Assembly (NCBI GenBank): GCA_029880855.1
Contig: JAOUNS010000017.1
Coordinates: 23,171 to 87,170 of the forward strand
Direction of reading: 5' to 3'
DNA length: 64,000 nt
DNA from: Gammaproteobacteria bacterium
GTDB lineage: Bacteria > Pseudomonadota > Gammaproteobacteria > UBA6429 > Thiohalophilaceae
The notes beneath the pieces are model-generated. The model made no database searches and was not told the origin of the DNA. It was given only the letters and a program-made list of their open reading frames with translations. Positions 25,777-33,839 of the stretch are shown piece by piece. The position numbers and the translations under genes are program-made. Within the stretch, counting starts at the first letter, position 1. Every line of letters starts with the position of its first letter.

Positions 25777-25804
25777 AAAAAAAGACAGTGAATACTGCCT
25801 TTTT
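25777..25804 (-). terminator. Rho-independent terminator after the first Crp/Fnr gene
   Basis: On the minus strand, a GGCAGT/ACTGTC stem with an ATTC loop and flanking A/T pairing is followed by seven T. It starts 22 bases after the stop codon at 25826. Confidence 0.7.
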
Positions 25805-25825
25805 GCGGGAGGGTAACTGCATCGA

Positions 25826-26521
25826 TCATACGGCCATATGGATCACACCCCGACCAAGTGAAATACAACCCTTGCGCTCCAGTGTCTTGAGCAAGCGGCT
25901 GATCACTTCACGCGATGTACCCAGCTCGCGCGCCAGCTCCTGATGGGTGATATGGATCGTGTCACTGTTGGAACCTCGGGACAGGCGGCCCAGCATACAG
26001 ATCAGGCGCGTATCCAGACTCTCAAAAATGGTGTCTTCCATCAGCTCCAGCATATCGTGGTAACGATCCGTGAGGTCAGTCAGTACATACTCACGAAATG
26101 CCGCTGATATCGCCATGGCTTGCATAAATTGGGGGCGGGATAAAATCAGCGCCTGGACATGGGTTTCCGCTTTGGCGAAGGCGCCGAAGGTTTTGCGGTG
26201 CAACAGACCGTTGATGCTCAACACACACAACTTGCCCGCCTCGATCCGGTACAGGGTCACTTCCCGATCTTCGGCGGTTTGTTGATATATCCGCACAGTC
26301 CCGTTCAGTAACAAAATAAACTGTTCACAGAGAGTATGGGGTTGCAGGATATCTGTTCCGGCAGGCAGCTCAACCACGTTCGCTGCGCCTATCAGCGCAT
26401 GCCAATCGGGATTTTCATCGGCTGCCAATTCGGGAAAGCGGTGTTTCAATCGTTCCTGAAACAACCGATAAACTGGTGAAAGAGTATGTTCTTCCGCTTG
26501 CAGACTGATTGGCATCATCAT
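25826..26521 (-). CDS. Crp/Fnr family transcriptional regulator (first copy)
   Basis: A regulator of about 231 residues with an N-terminal cyclic-nucleotide-binding-type beta-roll (about 45-150, containing FILLLNGTVRIYQ and EVTLYRIEAGKLCVLSI) and a C-terminal winged helix (about 165-228) with the recognition region ELARELGTSREVISRLLKTL. The N-terminal cysteine cluster of oxygen-sensing Fnr is not present, so an iron-sulfur sensor is unlikely. The effector is unknown. Three ATG codons lie in a row at the start; AGAGGA is six bases before the first. The oxidase gene pair lies downstream beyond a terminator, with a candidate operator at 25730-25743. A paralogue is found at 29866-30609, on the other side of the LRR gene. 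Confidence 0.9.
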   Translation of the reverse strand: MMMPISLQAEEHTLSPVYRLFQERLKHRFPELAADENPDWHALIGAANVVELPAGTDILQPHTLCEQFILLLNGTVRIYQQTAEDREVTLYRIEAGKLCVLSINGLLHRKTFGAFAKAETHVQALILSRPQFMQAMAISAAFREYVLTDLTDRYHDMLELMEDTIFESLDTRLICMLGRLSRGSNSDTIHITHQELARELGTSREVISRLLKTLERKGCISLGRGVIHMAV

Positions 26522-26807
26522 AAATTTCCTCTCGCAAACTATCCCGCATACGCGTCGGTGTACAATGGGGCGCCCTGTTTAAACAGGATCTCGTTTTCCT
26601 CCCAAGACATTGCCTTATTCTGTTCGTTGTGCGGCAACACCTGTCATTTAGTGTAGTTATAAAATCGCCGATGTGTATGGTGATGACACCAATTCCATGC
26701 CTATAGGCATTGTTTTCTGTACTTTATAACGGTTTTTTTCCGCAGCCGGCTAAATTGTCATTATATTTTTCGCGTATATATGCAGGGCCCACTCTGCGCC
26801 ACCCTGC
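26522..26807. other. AT-rich gap between the first Crp/Fnr gene and the LRR gene
   Basis: Holds the palindrome CTGTTTAAACAG near 26575 and an AT-rich run at 26690-26790. It is the probable promoter zone of the Crp/Fnr gene and contains the 3' side of the LRR gene. No terminator with a clear T-run was seen after the LRR stop. Confidence 0.35.
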
Positions 26808-29627
26808 TCATGCAGTTGCTAGAAGAGACTGAAAATCCTGATCCTGCAAATAAGCGGCAAAGTCAGCATCATCTATAAACTGTTCAGCCGTCTTGCCCAA
26901 CTCGAGTGAAATCTGAATATACTTCAGCATGTTTTCGCGATCATGAAACGCGGCAAAACCACAAGCCAGATTATAGGCCAGCAGTTGCTCTTCGACCTGT
27001 TCCGGCAGATATTGCAAATACCGGTAGAAACGTTCCCTGTCATCACTGTGGATAGCGGCAACCAGCACCAGATAGAGACTGCTCGCAAATACCCTCGGCT
27101 CCAGCTTGTCAAACATGGCATCGGCCAGGAGAAAGACTTTTTCATACTCTTCGCCATCCACCATAAAGTAGAACTGGAAACTCAAATCAAGGTCCCGGAT
27201 ATAAACCCTGCCTGACAGTTGTTGCACGAGGTCCAGCAGGCGCTGCATATCCACCTCAGGATTATCACGATAACCTGAGTCCGTTACACGCTTAAATACG
27301 GCACGGATTTCTCTGGCATATAACTCGTTCGCTTCCTTGCCATTCAACGATTGCAAATAATCACGCCATGGTTCGATCGCCTGCATGGGCGACAGGTTTC
27401 GATGCAGCTCATAGATAATACTATCCACCACATCAATAACAAACTTGCTGTATTGCGCCTGTTTGTCACGCAGATAGTCCATGGCGACAGCGATTTGGTC
27501 CTCCGGGAAATAGGCCCGCAGCAGATCAGCCACTCTGGATGCGCCCTTGTTGCGCACGAAGCAGTAGTTCATGGCCTTGACGGCTTCGTCATAACTGATC
27601 TGCGCCGGATCAATCGCATCCAGGATTTCATAATATTTATCGTCAAAGAATGTCTCAAAATCACTTTGCCCGCACATGGCGATCAAGCGACGCACATCAT
27701 CCGGCTTGTCGGATTCCAGCAATAGCATGAGTTCCATTGTTTGACTGCGTGCAGCGGACTGGTTGTTGAGCCGGGTTATCCATTCCTCCGGCAGAACCTC
27801 AATAATGCCCTGTTGCAGCTCAATAAAATATTCACTGCCAAAATAACCCAGACACTCATCCTGATATTCAAAAAAGGCATCCATCAGGCCGGTAAAGGTT
27901 TCCTCATCTTTGCAGCGGGAAAACGCCGGGACAAACAGGGCATCGGCACCGTCGCCGCCTTCACTGTTCATCATGTCGCTGTGTCCATCGCGCAACAGTT
28001 CCAGCAAGGCCGCCGCCTCGAATTCCGGGAACAGATCATCATACAGCTGATCCAGTACGGTACTCTCCCAAAAACGGTGGCCAAAGTCATAGTATGCACA
28101 TGCCTTGTCAAAATAACTGATCACCTGCTTTTGCGCCTCAACATCCTTGCGCTCGATCAGTTCCTCTATTGCCTGCACGGTAATGTTGTAATTATCGTTG
28201 GTCACGGAGCGTAATGAGATATCCACCAGCGTCAAAAGTGTATCGATACTCACTGCGGCATGATGCTTCGCCAGCCCTTGCTCCAGCTGCGGCAGGCTGA
28301 CCAATTCTTCATTATCGGCTTCCTCGCCAAAGTATCCGGCCAATGGGTTGTTATCATCATGGTAGTTCTTGTCCACGTAGAGTTTCAGGTCGGCCACCGC
28401 CTGTTCAAAGACGGCCGGCTCATCAGCCGCGGTGGCGGCCACCACCTCTTCTATCGTTGGCAGATTTTTGAATTTCTCACGCAATTGCCACTGCGCCTGA
28501 ACATCGTCATCGGCTGTCAGCGTTGTCAGTGTGGGATGGACATAGATGGGATCCAGATCATCAATACCGGAACAACCTTCTATATTCAGCTCCTCCAGCT
28601 GCGTGAGACTTTCCAGTACGCTGATGTCGGCCAGCTCATCACAACTTTCCAGCTTGAGCCTGCGCAACGGTAATCCGGCCAGACCATCGATATTCTCCAG
28701 CGCCTCAGCGTTTTCCAGATCCAGATCTTCCAGAGCGATCAGTCCGGCAAAATCAGCACAATCCACCAGCGCCGAATATTCTATCTTCAGTTTGCGCAGT
28801 TGCCCGGCATTTTTTAAAAAGCCGATATCCTCCACACCGCACATACTTAAATCCAGTTCGGCCAGTAACGGCAACCGCCCAATCACCTCAGGCAATGGCT
28901 TGAGATAAACCTTGCCCTCACCATACTTGTCCACCGGCGAGAGGGTGCCTTCATTAAAGGCCTGTGAAAAATCCAGCTTGTGCAAGTTGATCAGATTGGC
29001 AAATTCATCCGGTAGTTTGCTGATATGTTGATTGAACGCCAGTTCCTGTAAATCAGTCAGGCCGCATATTGCAGTCGGGAAAGTGCGCATATGTACGCCG
29101 CGAATGGATAATTTTTTCAGGCTTTGTAATTGCGCAAACGCTTCCGGCAGATCACGCAAACCGCAGGAGACCAGTTCCAGCTCTTCCAGTTTGGCTAACT
29201 GTGCTATTTCGGGCGGCAGTTCACCCTCTTTCATGTGCGAACCCCACAGCTCCATGCGTTGCAGGTTGGGCATGGCGGAAACAATGGCGCGTGTGTCATT
29301 GGCGGTATGTTTCACAACAACATCAAACTGTCTGATATGCGGCAAGGCCGGCAATTCAGCCAGATCACAAAACGACCAGAGCGTCAGTTTTTTTATGTTG
29401 GTGAGTTTTTCCAGATTCACGGGTGGCGGATAGAGGCTGTCCCGATTGCCGCCCGAGATATAGATCTCCTCCAGGTTTGGAAATTCATTTAATTCCAGCG
29501 GCAGTGTTATCTCACCGGTCACATCATCGATACGTAATTTCCGGATATCACGATACTGCAGCAGCTGAGTTATATCATAGGCTTCTTTGGAGAGATCAAG
29601 ACTGAGGGTGTTATCTTCGTACTTCAT
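26808..29627 (-). CDS. Large leucine-rich-repeat protein with helical C-terminal region
   Basis: A 939-residue protein without a signal peptide or membrane segment. Residues 25-375 are leucine-rich repeats of bacterial type, for example LAKLEELELVSCGLRDLPEA, FAQLQSLKKLSIRGVHMRTF and GQLRKLKIEYSALVDCADFA. Residues 390-939 are acidic, mostly helical, and may form a solenoid similar to HEAT/TPR arrays (FYRYLQYLPEQVEEQLLAYN and neighbouring helices). No catalytic motif, such as an E3-ligase or kinase domain, was recognised. The function is unknown; LRR proteins usually bind other proteins. A GGGAAGG lies about seven bases before ATG 29627. It is bracketed by two Crp/Fnr paralogues on the same strand. 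Confidence 0.85.
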   Translation of the reverse strand: MKYEDNTLSLDLSKEAYDITQLLQYRDIRKLRIDDVTGEITLPLELNEFPNLEEIYISGGNRDSLYPPPVNLEKLTNIKKLTLWSFCDLAELPALPHIRQFDVVVKHTANDTRAIVSAMPNLQRMELWGSHMKEGELPPEIAQLAKLEELELVSCGLRDLPEAFAQLQSLKKLSIRGVHMRTFPTAICGLTDLQELAFNQHISKLPDEFANLINLHKLDFSQAFNEGTLSPVDKYGEGKVYLKPLPEVIGRLPLLAELDLSMCGVEDIGFLKNAGQLRKLKIEYSALVDCADFAGLIALEDLDLENAEALENIDGLAGLPLRRLKLESCDELADISVLESLTQLEELNIEGCSGIDDLDPIYVHPTLTTLTADDDVQAQWQLREKFKNLPTIEEVVAATAADEPAVFEQAVADLKLYVDKNYHDDNNPLAGYFGEEADNEELVSLPQLEQGLAKHHAAVSIDTLLTLVDISLRSVTNDNYNITVQAIEELIERKDVEAQKQVISYFDKACAYYDFGHRFWESTVLDQLYDDLFPEFEAAALLELLRDGHSDMMNSEGGDGADALFVPAFSRCKDEETFTGLMDAFFEYQDECLGYFGSEYFIELQQGIIEVLPEEWITRLNNQSAARSQTMELMLLLESDKPDDVRRLIAMCGQSDFETFFDDKYYEILDAIDPAQISYDEAVKAMNYCFVRNKGASRVADLLRAYFPEDQIAVAMDYLRDKQAQYSKFVIDVVDSIIYELHRNLSPMQAIEPWRDYLQSLNGKEANELYAREIRAVFKRVTDSGYRDNPEVDMQRLLDLVQQLSGRVYIRDLDLSFQFYFMVDGEEYEKVFLLADAMFDKLEPRVFASSLYLVLVAAIHSDDRERFYRYLQYLPEQVEEQLLAYNLACGFAAFHDRENMLKYIQISLELGKTAEQFIDDADFAAYLQDQDFQSLLATA

Positions 29628-29747
29628 ACGCGGCCTTCCCTGTAAGTTATTCTGATTTATTAATCCATCTTATCCGAATCAGTACGGCAGGAAAAACGCT
29701 TTTCGGCCAAACTTGCAGACCGTGTCACGAGTCAGGAAGGGGAGCAT

Positions 29748-29776
29748 AAAAAAACCGGACTATTACCTCCGGTTTT
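29748..29776 (-). terminator. Rho-independent terminator after the second Crp/Fnr gene
   Basis: Arms AAAACCGGA (29751-29759) and TCCGGTTTT (29768-29776) around an eight-base loop, with a T-run on the minus strand (plus-strand A-run at 29748). It lies 90 bases past the stop of the gene at 29866 and before the LRR gene. Confidence 0.8.
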
Positions 29777-29865
29777 TAAGGCAGGTTGCTCAGTCGGGAG
29801 AGTCTGTGAGAATCACGACATGGATCTGCCTAAAGCTGTCGCGGACAACGAGACGGGAACAGGTT

Positions 29866-30609
29866 TTATATATTGACCTTGCCCTTGCCCTGGCTCGCCA
29901 GACTCAAGGAGTGTTTGCACACCAGGTGAATACGCCCCCGGGCCAGCTGAATACAGCGCTTGTGTTCAAAATCCTTCAGGATGCGGCTGATCATTTCCCG
30001 TGTGGTGCCCAGCTCATGGGCGATATCGGAATGGGTCACCTGTATGGGATGACCGCAGGAACGATCAAATTGCTCCACCAGCCAGCAGGCCACGCGCAGG
30101 TCCAGTCGGTCAAAGGCAAAACCGGAGACCAGATTGGTCAGCAGGGAGAGGCGCTCGGTCAGGGTGCGCAACACGTAGTTACGGAAGCTGGTTGATTGAT
30201 CCAGCGCAGTCTGGAAGGCAACCCGATTGATCACCAGTCCGCGCATGGCGGTTTCGGTTTTCACCGAGATGCGGGACTGGACCCCATCCACCAGATTATT
30301 CAGGCTGTGAATACAGAGCTGACCCGGCTCCACCCGATACAGGGTCACCTCGCGGCCCTCATCAGAGTGGCGATAGACCCGCACGCAACCTTCAACAATC
30401 AACATCAGATGGTTGCATTCCATACCTTCATGGAAAATCGCGGTGTCGGCCGGGAAGGTCTGTAACTTGGCGCCGGCCAGCATATCCCAACATGCCTGAT
30501 CGGCGTTTTCTGTCAGGGCATGGTAATCCGAAAGCAACGCCTTCAGTTTGCTGTGGTCAATGGTCGCTGCCTGGACTCCACTATGAACAATACCTGGATG
30601 TGCTGTCAT
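29866..30609 (-). CDS. Crp/Fnr family transcriptional regulator (second copy)
   Basis: A 247-residue paralogue of the regulator at 25826-26521. The beta-roll region (about 60-160) has LMLIVEGCVRVYRH and EVTLYRVEPGQLCIHSLNNL, nearly parallel to the first copy. The winged helix has DIAHELGTTREMISRILKDF. A few cysteines are present (QACWDM, MECNHL, EGCVRV), but not in the Fnr N-terminal arrangement. The effector is unknown. AGGA lies seven bases before ATG 30609. The gene has its own terminator, so it is probably expressed independently of the LRR gene. The conserved recognition helix suggests the two regulators may read related sites. Confidence 0.9.
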   Translation of the reverse strand: MTAHPGIVHSGVQAATIDHSKLKALLSDYHALTENADQACWDMLAGAKLQTFPADTAIFHEGMECNHLMLIVEGCVRVYRHSDEGREVTLYRVEPGQLCIHSLNNLVDGVQSRISVKTETAMRGLVINRVAFQTALDQSTSFRNYVLRTLTERLSLLTNLVSGFAFDRLDLRVACWLVEQFDRSCGHPIQVTHSDIAHELGTTREMISRILKDFEHKRCIQLARGRIHLVCKHSLSLASQGKGKVNI

Positions 30610-30843
30610 TCTCTCATCCTCAATATGCCAAACTCTTCAGAGTCTGTGCCTGGCGTGGTGTGCTGAATGGAAACATAATCATGCTGATCAAATTATATAC
30701 TGATAATATCCCTATAATAAATAGTGCATTATCCTCCTTTTCGTGGGTATTTTCAGTACCTTTTGGCACACAACACACCGCTGCCACGACCAGGCCAAAT
30801 AAGGCTTAAGTATCAGTAAGTTGCGGTCGCAGCAGAGATGCAG

Positions 30844-30868
30844 AAAAAAAGGGGCCGCAAGGGCCCCC
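30844..30868 (-). terminator. Rho-independent terminator after the DsrE2-like gene
   Basis: A GC-rich stem GGGGCC/GGCCCC with a GCAAG loop, followed on the minus strand by seven T. It lies 30 bases past the stop codon. Confidence 0.88.
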
Positions 30869-30897
30869 ATAAAACTCCATGAATCCGATGTCAGCCG

Positions 30898-31377
30898 CTA
30901 GATAAAGAGGCAGATATCTGATTCACCGGCAAACTCAAAAAAGGTCGCGGCACCGCCGTATTCCACGTCGGAGATGAACTCGCTGGTGGAGAGATCGAAC
31001 AGGTCCACGGTCATCTGGCAGGCAATCATTTTTACCTCCAGTTCCTGACACATGCTGCGCAACTCTTCCAGGCTGGCAACACCCTTTTTCTTCATTTTGG
31101 ATTTCATCATCATGGTCATGATGCTTTCCATACCCGGAATGGCGGTACCCAATACCGGGAACCATTTGTCCATGCCCATGGGCATGGGCATGCCGGGATT
31201 GCCCAGCGGGCTGACCTTGACCTTGATGTTCTTTTTCAGCAACTGCAGGCCATAAAAGGTAAAGAAGATCTGTACCTGATAACCCAGTGCAGCGGCAGTG
31301 GAGGCCAGGATGAAAGGAGGATAACCCCAATCCAACGTACCCTTGGTGGCGATAATTGCCAGCTTTTTCTCACTCAT
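30898..31377 (-). CDS. DsrE/DsrF/DrsH-like family protein (DsrE2 type)
   Basis: A 159-residue protein of the DsrE2 group, small sulfur-carrier or sulfurtransferase-like proteins often found with rhodanese and TusA in sulfur-oxidising bacteria. The start KKLAIIATKGTLDWGYPPFI is characteristic, as are FYGLQLLKKNIKVKVSPLGN and a methionine-rich MTMMMKSKMKKKG segment. The candidate active cysteine is in VKMIACQMTVDLFDL, the position usual for the family; a further cysteine lies in EESDICLFI-type C-terminal sequence. The frame is open upstream, but AGGA seven bases before ATG 31377 fixes the start. A terminator follows. No dsr or rDsr cluster is in the window. The two rhodanese fusions at 45,755-48,335 are the nearest sulfur-linked genes. 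Confidence 0.88.
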   Translation of the reverse strand: MSEKKLAIIATKGTLDWGYPPFILASTAAALGYQVQIFFTFYGLQLLKKNIKVKVSPLGNPGMPMPMGMDKWFPVLGTAIPGMESIMTMMMKSKMKKKGVASLEELRSMCQELEVKMIACQMTVDLFDLSTSEFISDVEYGGAATFFEFAGESDICLFI

Positions 31378-31592
31378 TGGTAATTCCTGCTTCTGTCCGG
31401 TTTCGATGCCGCTATTCTGTCGGCACACCACAGTGAATTCTGTATGTTTGGGTACAAAACGGTAAAAAATTCACGACACTTTTCCTCTGTTTGCACCTGA
31501 TCCATCCAGTGTGCGTTTAGCCACTTAAACGCATAGACCAACTGCACTAAAATTGCCGCCTTTCGGAATGGACGACTGCTGAGGATGCCTGC

Positions 31593-32528
31593 ATGAACCG
31601 CCTGTTATTACGCCCTGTTTACCACTTGATGATCTTGCTCGCCGGTTTCCCGGCATTTATAACCGCCGCCGCTGCCGATGAACCCCGCTACAAACCCTTC
31701 GTCCTGGCACAGACCGTCGACAGCACCGATCTCAAACAGCAAATCGACACCGTCAAACAAAAACTCGCCGCCAACGGCTATCAGATCATCGGTGAATACA
31801 CACCTTATATTGATAATCACATTCTGGTCATCACCAATGACCGGTTACGCAAGCACGCCGCCCGCACCGAATTCGGCGGTTATGGCGCAAGTCAACGCGT
31901 TGCATTCAACAAATCCGGCAACCGGATCCAGATCAGCCATACCAACCCGGTCTACATGGCCCACGCCTATCGAATGCAATCCGATCTGCAAGACGTCAGA
32001 AAGCAACTGGCCGGTATCCTCGGCTATGAACAGGACTTTGGTGCGCGACTCGGCTTGACTGCAAAAGCATTGCGTAAGTACCACTATGATTTTCTTATGC
32101 CTTATTTCACTGACCACATGAATCTGGCGGAATATAAAACCCAGCAGGCGGCGATTGACTATATTGAGAAATCACTGCAAGGTAAAAACAGCACGGTTAA
32201 AAAAGTCTACCGTATCGACATCCCCGGCAAACAGGAGACCGTCTTCGGTGTGCAATTTAAAGGAAAAGACAAGGATGATTGCAGCAGTGATGACTACATC
32301 ATGTCCCGGGTGGATTTTGAAAATTTTAAAGCCACTGCACATTTGCCCTATGAAATTCTGATATCAAAAGGCCGGGTTTTTGCCCTGTTCGCCGAATTTC
32401 GTATCGCGATCAGCTTTCCCGATCTGAGCATGGTGGGCAGACGCAGCTTCGCGACCATCATCTGCGCACCCTCCGCCATCGAAAACAGCCTGATCAAGGT
32501 CACCGGCGGTACAGACGAGGAATATTAA
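31593..32528 (+). CDS. Exported protein of unknown function, DUF302-like region possible
   Basis: A 311-residue protein with a signal peptide (LLLRPVYHLMILLAGFPAFI, cleavage probably near ITAAAA). The N-terminal mature part, DLKQQIDTVKQKLAANGYQI followed by LVITNDRLRKHAA, has the helix-strand pattern of DUF302 proteins but is not a sure match. The middle contains QRVAFNKSGNRIQISHTNP, and the end has YEILISKGRVFALFAEFRIA. One CSSDDYIMS cysteine and a second near the C-terminus could pair. I do not recognise a catalytic motif. It is divergent from the DsrE2 gene, whose 5' end is 215 bases away, and its stop overlaps the convergent YdeI-tail gene by four bases. It probably acts in the periplasm. 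Confidence 0.65.
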   Translation: MNRLLLRPVYHLMILLAGFPAFITAAAADEPRYKPFVLAQTVDSTDLKQQIDTVKQKLAANGYQIIGEYTPYIDNHILVITNDRLRKHAARTEFGGYGASQRVAFNKSGNRIQISHTNPVYMAHAYRMQSDLQDVRKQLAGILGYEQDFGARLGLTAKALRKYHYDFLMPYFTDHMNLAEYKTQQAAIDYIEKSLQGKNSTVKKVYRIDIPGKQETVFGVQFKGKDKDDCSSDDYIMSRVDFENFKATAHLPYEILISKGRVFALFAEFRIAISFPDLSMVGRRSFATIICAPSAIENSLIKVTGGTDEEY

Positions 32529-32713
32529 GCCGAAGATTTTTCCAGAATCATCTGGATCGCTTTTTGGATGCGACTCTGGCGGGTGGCGTGTTTTTTCGCC
32601 TCCTCTATCCATTTGATATATTCGCGCTGATGAGACACTGACAGCTGCTCAAATAAACCCATAGCCTCACCATGGTTGGTCAACTCGACAAGAAAATCTT
32701 CCGGAATACTCAT
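32525..32713 (-). CDS. Short protein equal to the C-terminal segment of YdeI/OmpD-associated proteins
   Basis: A 62-residue protein whose sequence, PEDFLVELTNHGEAMGLFEQ then LSVSHQREYIKWIEEAKKHA, matches only the C-terminal helical part of the YdeI/OmpD-associated family. The longer members carry an N-terminal DUF1801/DUF1905-type domain that is absent here. AGGAG six bases before ATG 32713 supports a real, independently translated gene. An ATG at 32737 overlaps the upstream gene's stop as ATGA and could allow coupling, adding eight residues. The function is unknown. Free-standing tails of this kind occur in other bacteria, so it is not clearly a pseudogene. Confidence 0.65.
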   Translation of the reverse strand: MSIPEDFLVELTNHGEAMGLFEQLSVSHQREYIKWIEEAKKHATRQSRIQKAIQMILEKSSA

Positions 32714-32733
32714 ACGCAACTCCTGGTATACAA

Positions 32734-33789
32734 TCACTCCACTTTTGTTATTTGCACATCCGCCAGCGCGGCCTGTCGCTCTGCTTTCTCCAGCTTGCCG
32801 ATGCGCGTCACTTCAGCATAGAAGCGCGGCAGGTCATAGTCCAGTCGCTGCAGCAACGCCTCAAAGGCCGGCACCAGTTCATGATAAGTGGCGGTCAGGG
32901 CCAGATGGGCATTATTCAGTCCCTGCGCCATCCACTTGTCATAACCGTCATACCCGTCCCAGCGCTTTTTCAACACCAGATATTCCTGTTGCAGCTCGGC
33001 AAAGAGCCGCCGCTTGCCCTCCGCCAGCTTTTGCGGCTCCTTTTCCGCAGCATAAAACTGTTTGAGCTTTTCCCGTGTACCGCGCAACAGCTGGTTGAAA
33101 TCCTTCTGTCGCTCCTTATAGATCCGATACCGCTGATTGGCCGCCGGATCATTTAACTTTAACAACCAGCGCCGCACCCCTTCCAGCTCCACCGCCGTGG
33201 CGAAGGCCTCGTTAAAGGCCGAATCGTTTTCGATATAGACCTGCTGATGGGCCAGCTCATGAAACAGCACCCCGGCCAGATGCACATCATCCCGATACAA
33301 CATGGAACTCACCAGCGGATCATTAAACCAGCCCAGGGTGGAATAAGCTGATGCACCGGAGACCTGCACATCATAACCCTGCCCCTGCAACTCCGCCGCC
33401 TTGGCCTGCGCCGCCGCCTCATTGAAATAACCCCGATAACTGATACAACCCACGACCAGAAAACACCACTGCCTCGGTGTAATGGAATAGGGTTTGGTCG
33501 CCACCACATTCCAGACCGGATACTTGCGATCCAGCTTGACGAACTTCTTGTAACTGCCGTTATCCGGCAGACCCAGCTCGGCCACCGCAAACTGCCGCAT
33601 CACCAGCACCTGCTGTAACTTCGCCTTCAACTCCGCCGAGGTCTCCTGCTGTGCCAGCACCTCTTCAATGGGTTTCTCGCCGGACATCAACGCAAAATGG
33701 CCGGACATGAGATGGGTGTAGTAGCTGATGGAGGAGCAGCCGGAGGTGAACAGCAGGAATATGCTTAAAATCGGTAATCTGAAATACAT
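32734..33789 (-). CDS. Lipoprotein predicted aminopeptidase (COG4324-like)
   Basis: A 351-residue lipoprotein. The signal peptide ends in the lipobox TSGC near residue 18. The body matches the predicted-aminopeptidase family: ISYYTHLMSGHFALMSGEKP near the start, GYDVQVSGASAYSTLGWFND in the middle, and the zinc motif HELAHQ near residue 178 in AGVLFHELAHQQVYIENDSA, followed by FNEAFATAVELEG, which supplies a third ligand. The C-terminal third is a lysine- and glutamate-rich helical region. It would sit on the periplasmic side of the inner membrane or on the outer membrane. It precedes the YdeI-tail gene, probably as an operon. The substrate has not been established for the family, to my knowledge. 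Confidence 0.85.
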   Translation of the reverse strand: MYFRLPILSIFLLFTSGCSSISYYTHLMSGHFALMSGEKPIEEVLAQQETSAELKAKLQQVLVMRQFAVAELGLPDNGSYKKFVKLDRKYPVWNVVATKPYSITPRQWCFLVVGCISYRGYFNEAAAQAKAAELQGQGYDVQVSGASAYSTLGWFNDPLVSSMLYRDDVHLAGVLFHELAHQQVYIENDSAFNEAFATAVELEGVRRWLLKLNDPAANQRYRIYKERQKDFNQLLRGTREKLKQFYAAEKEPQKLAEGKRRLFAELQQEYLVLKKRWDGYDGYDKWMAQGLNNAHLALTATYHELVPAFEALLQRLDYDLPRFYAEVTRIGKLEKAERQAALADVQITKVE

Positions 33790-33839
33790 TGCGACGTAGT
33801 CAGTAGATTCATCAGGGTAATTTTATCGTAACCGGCCGG

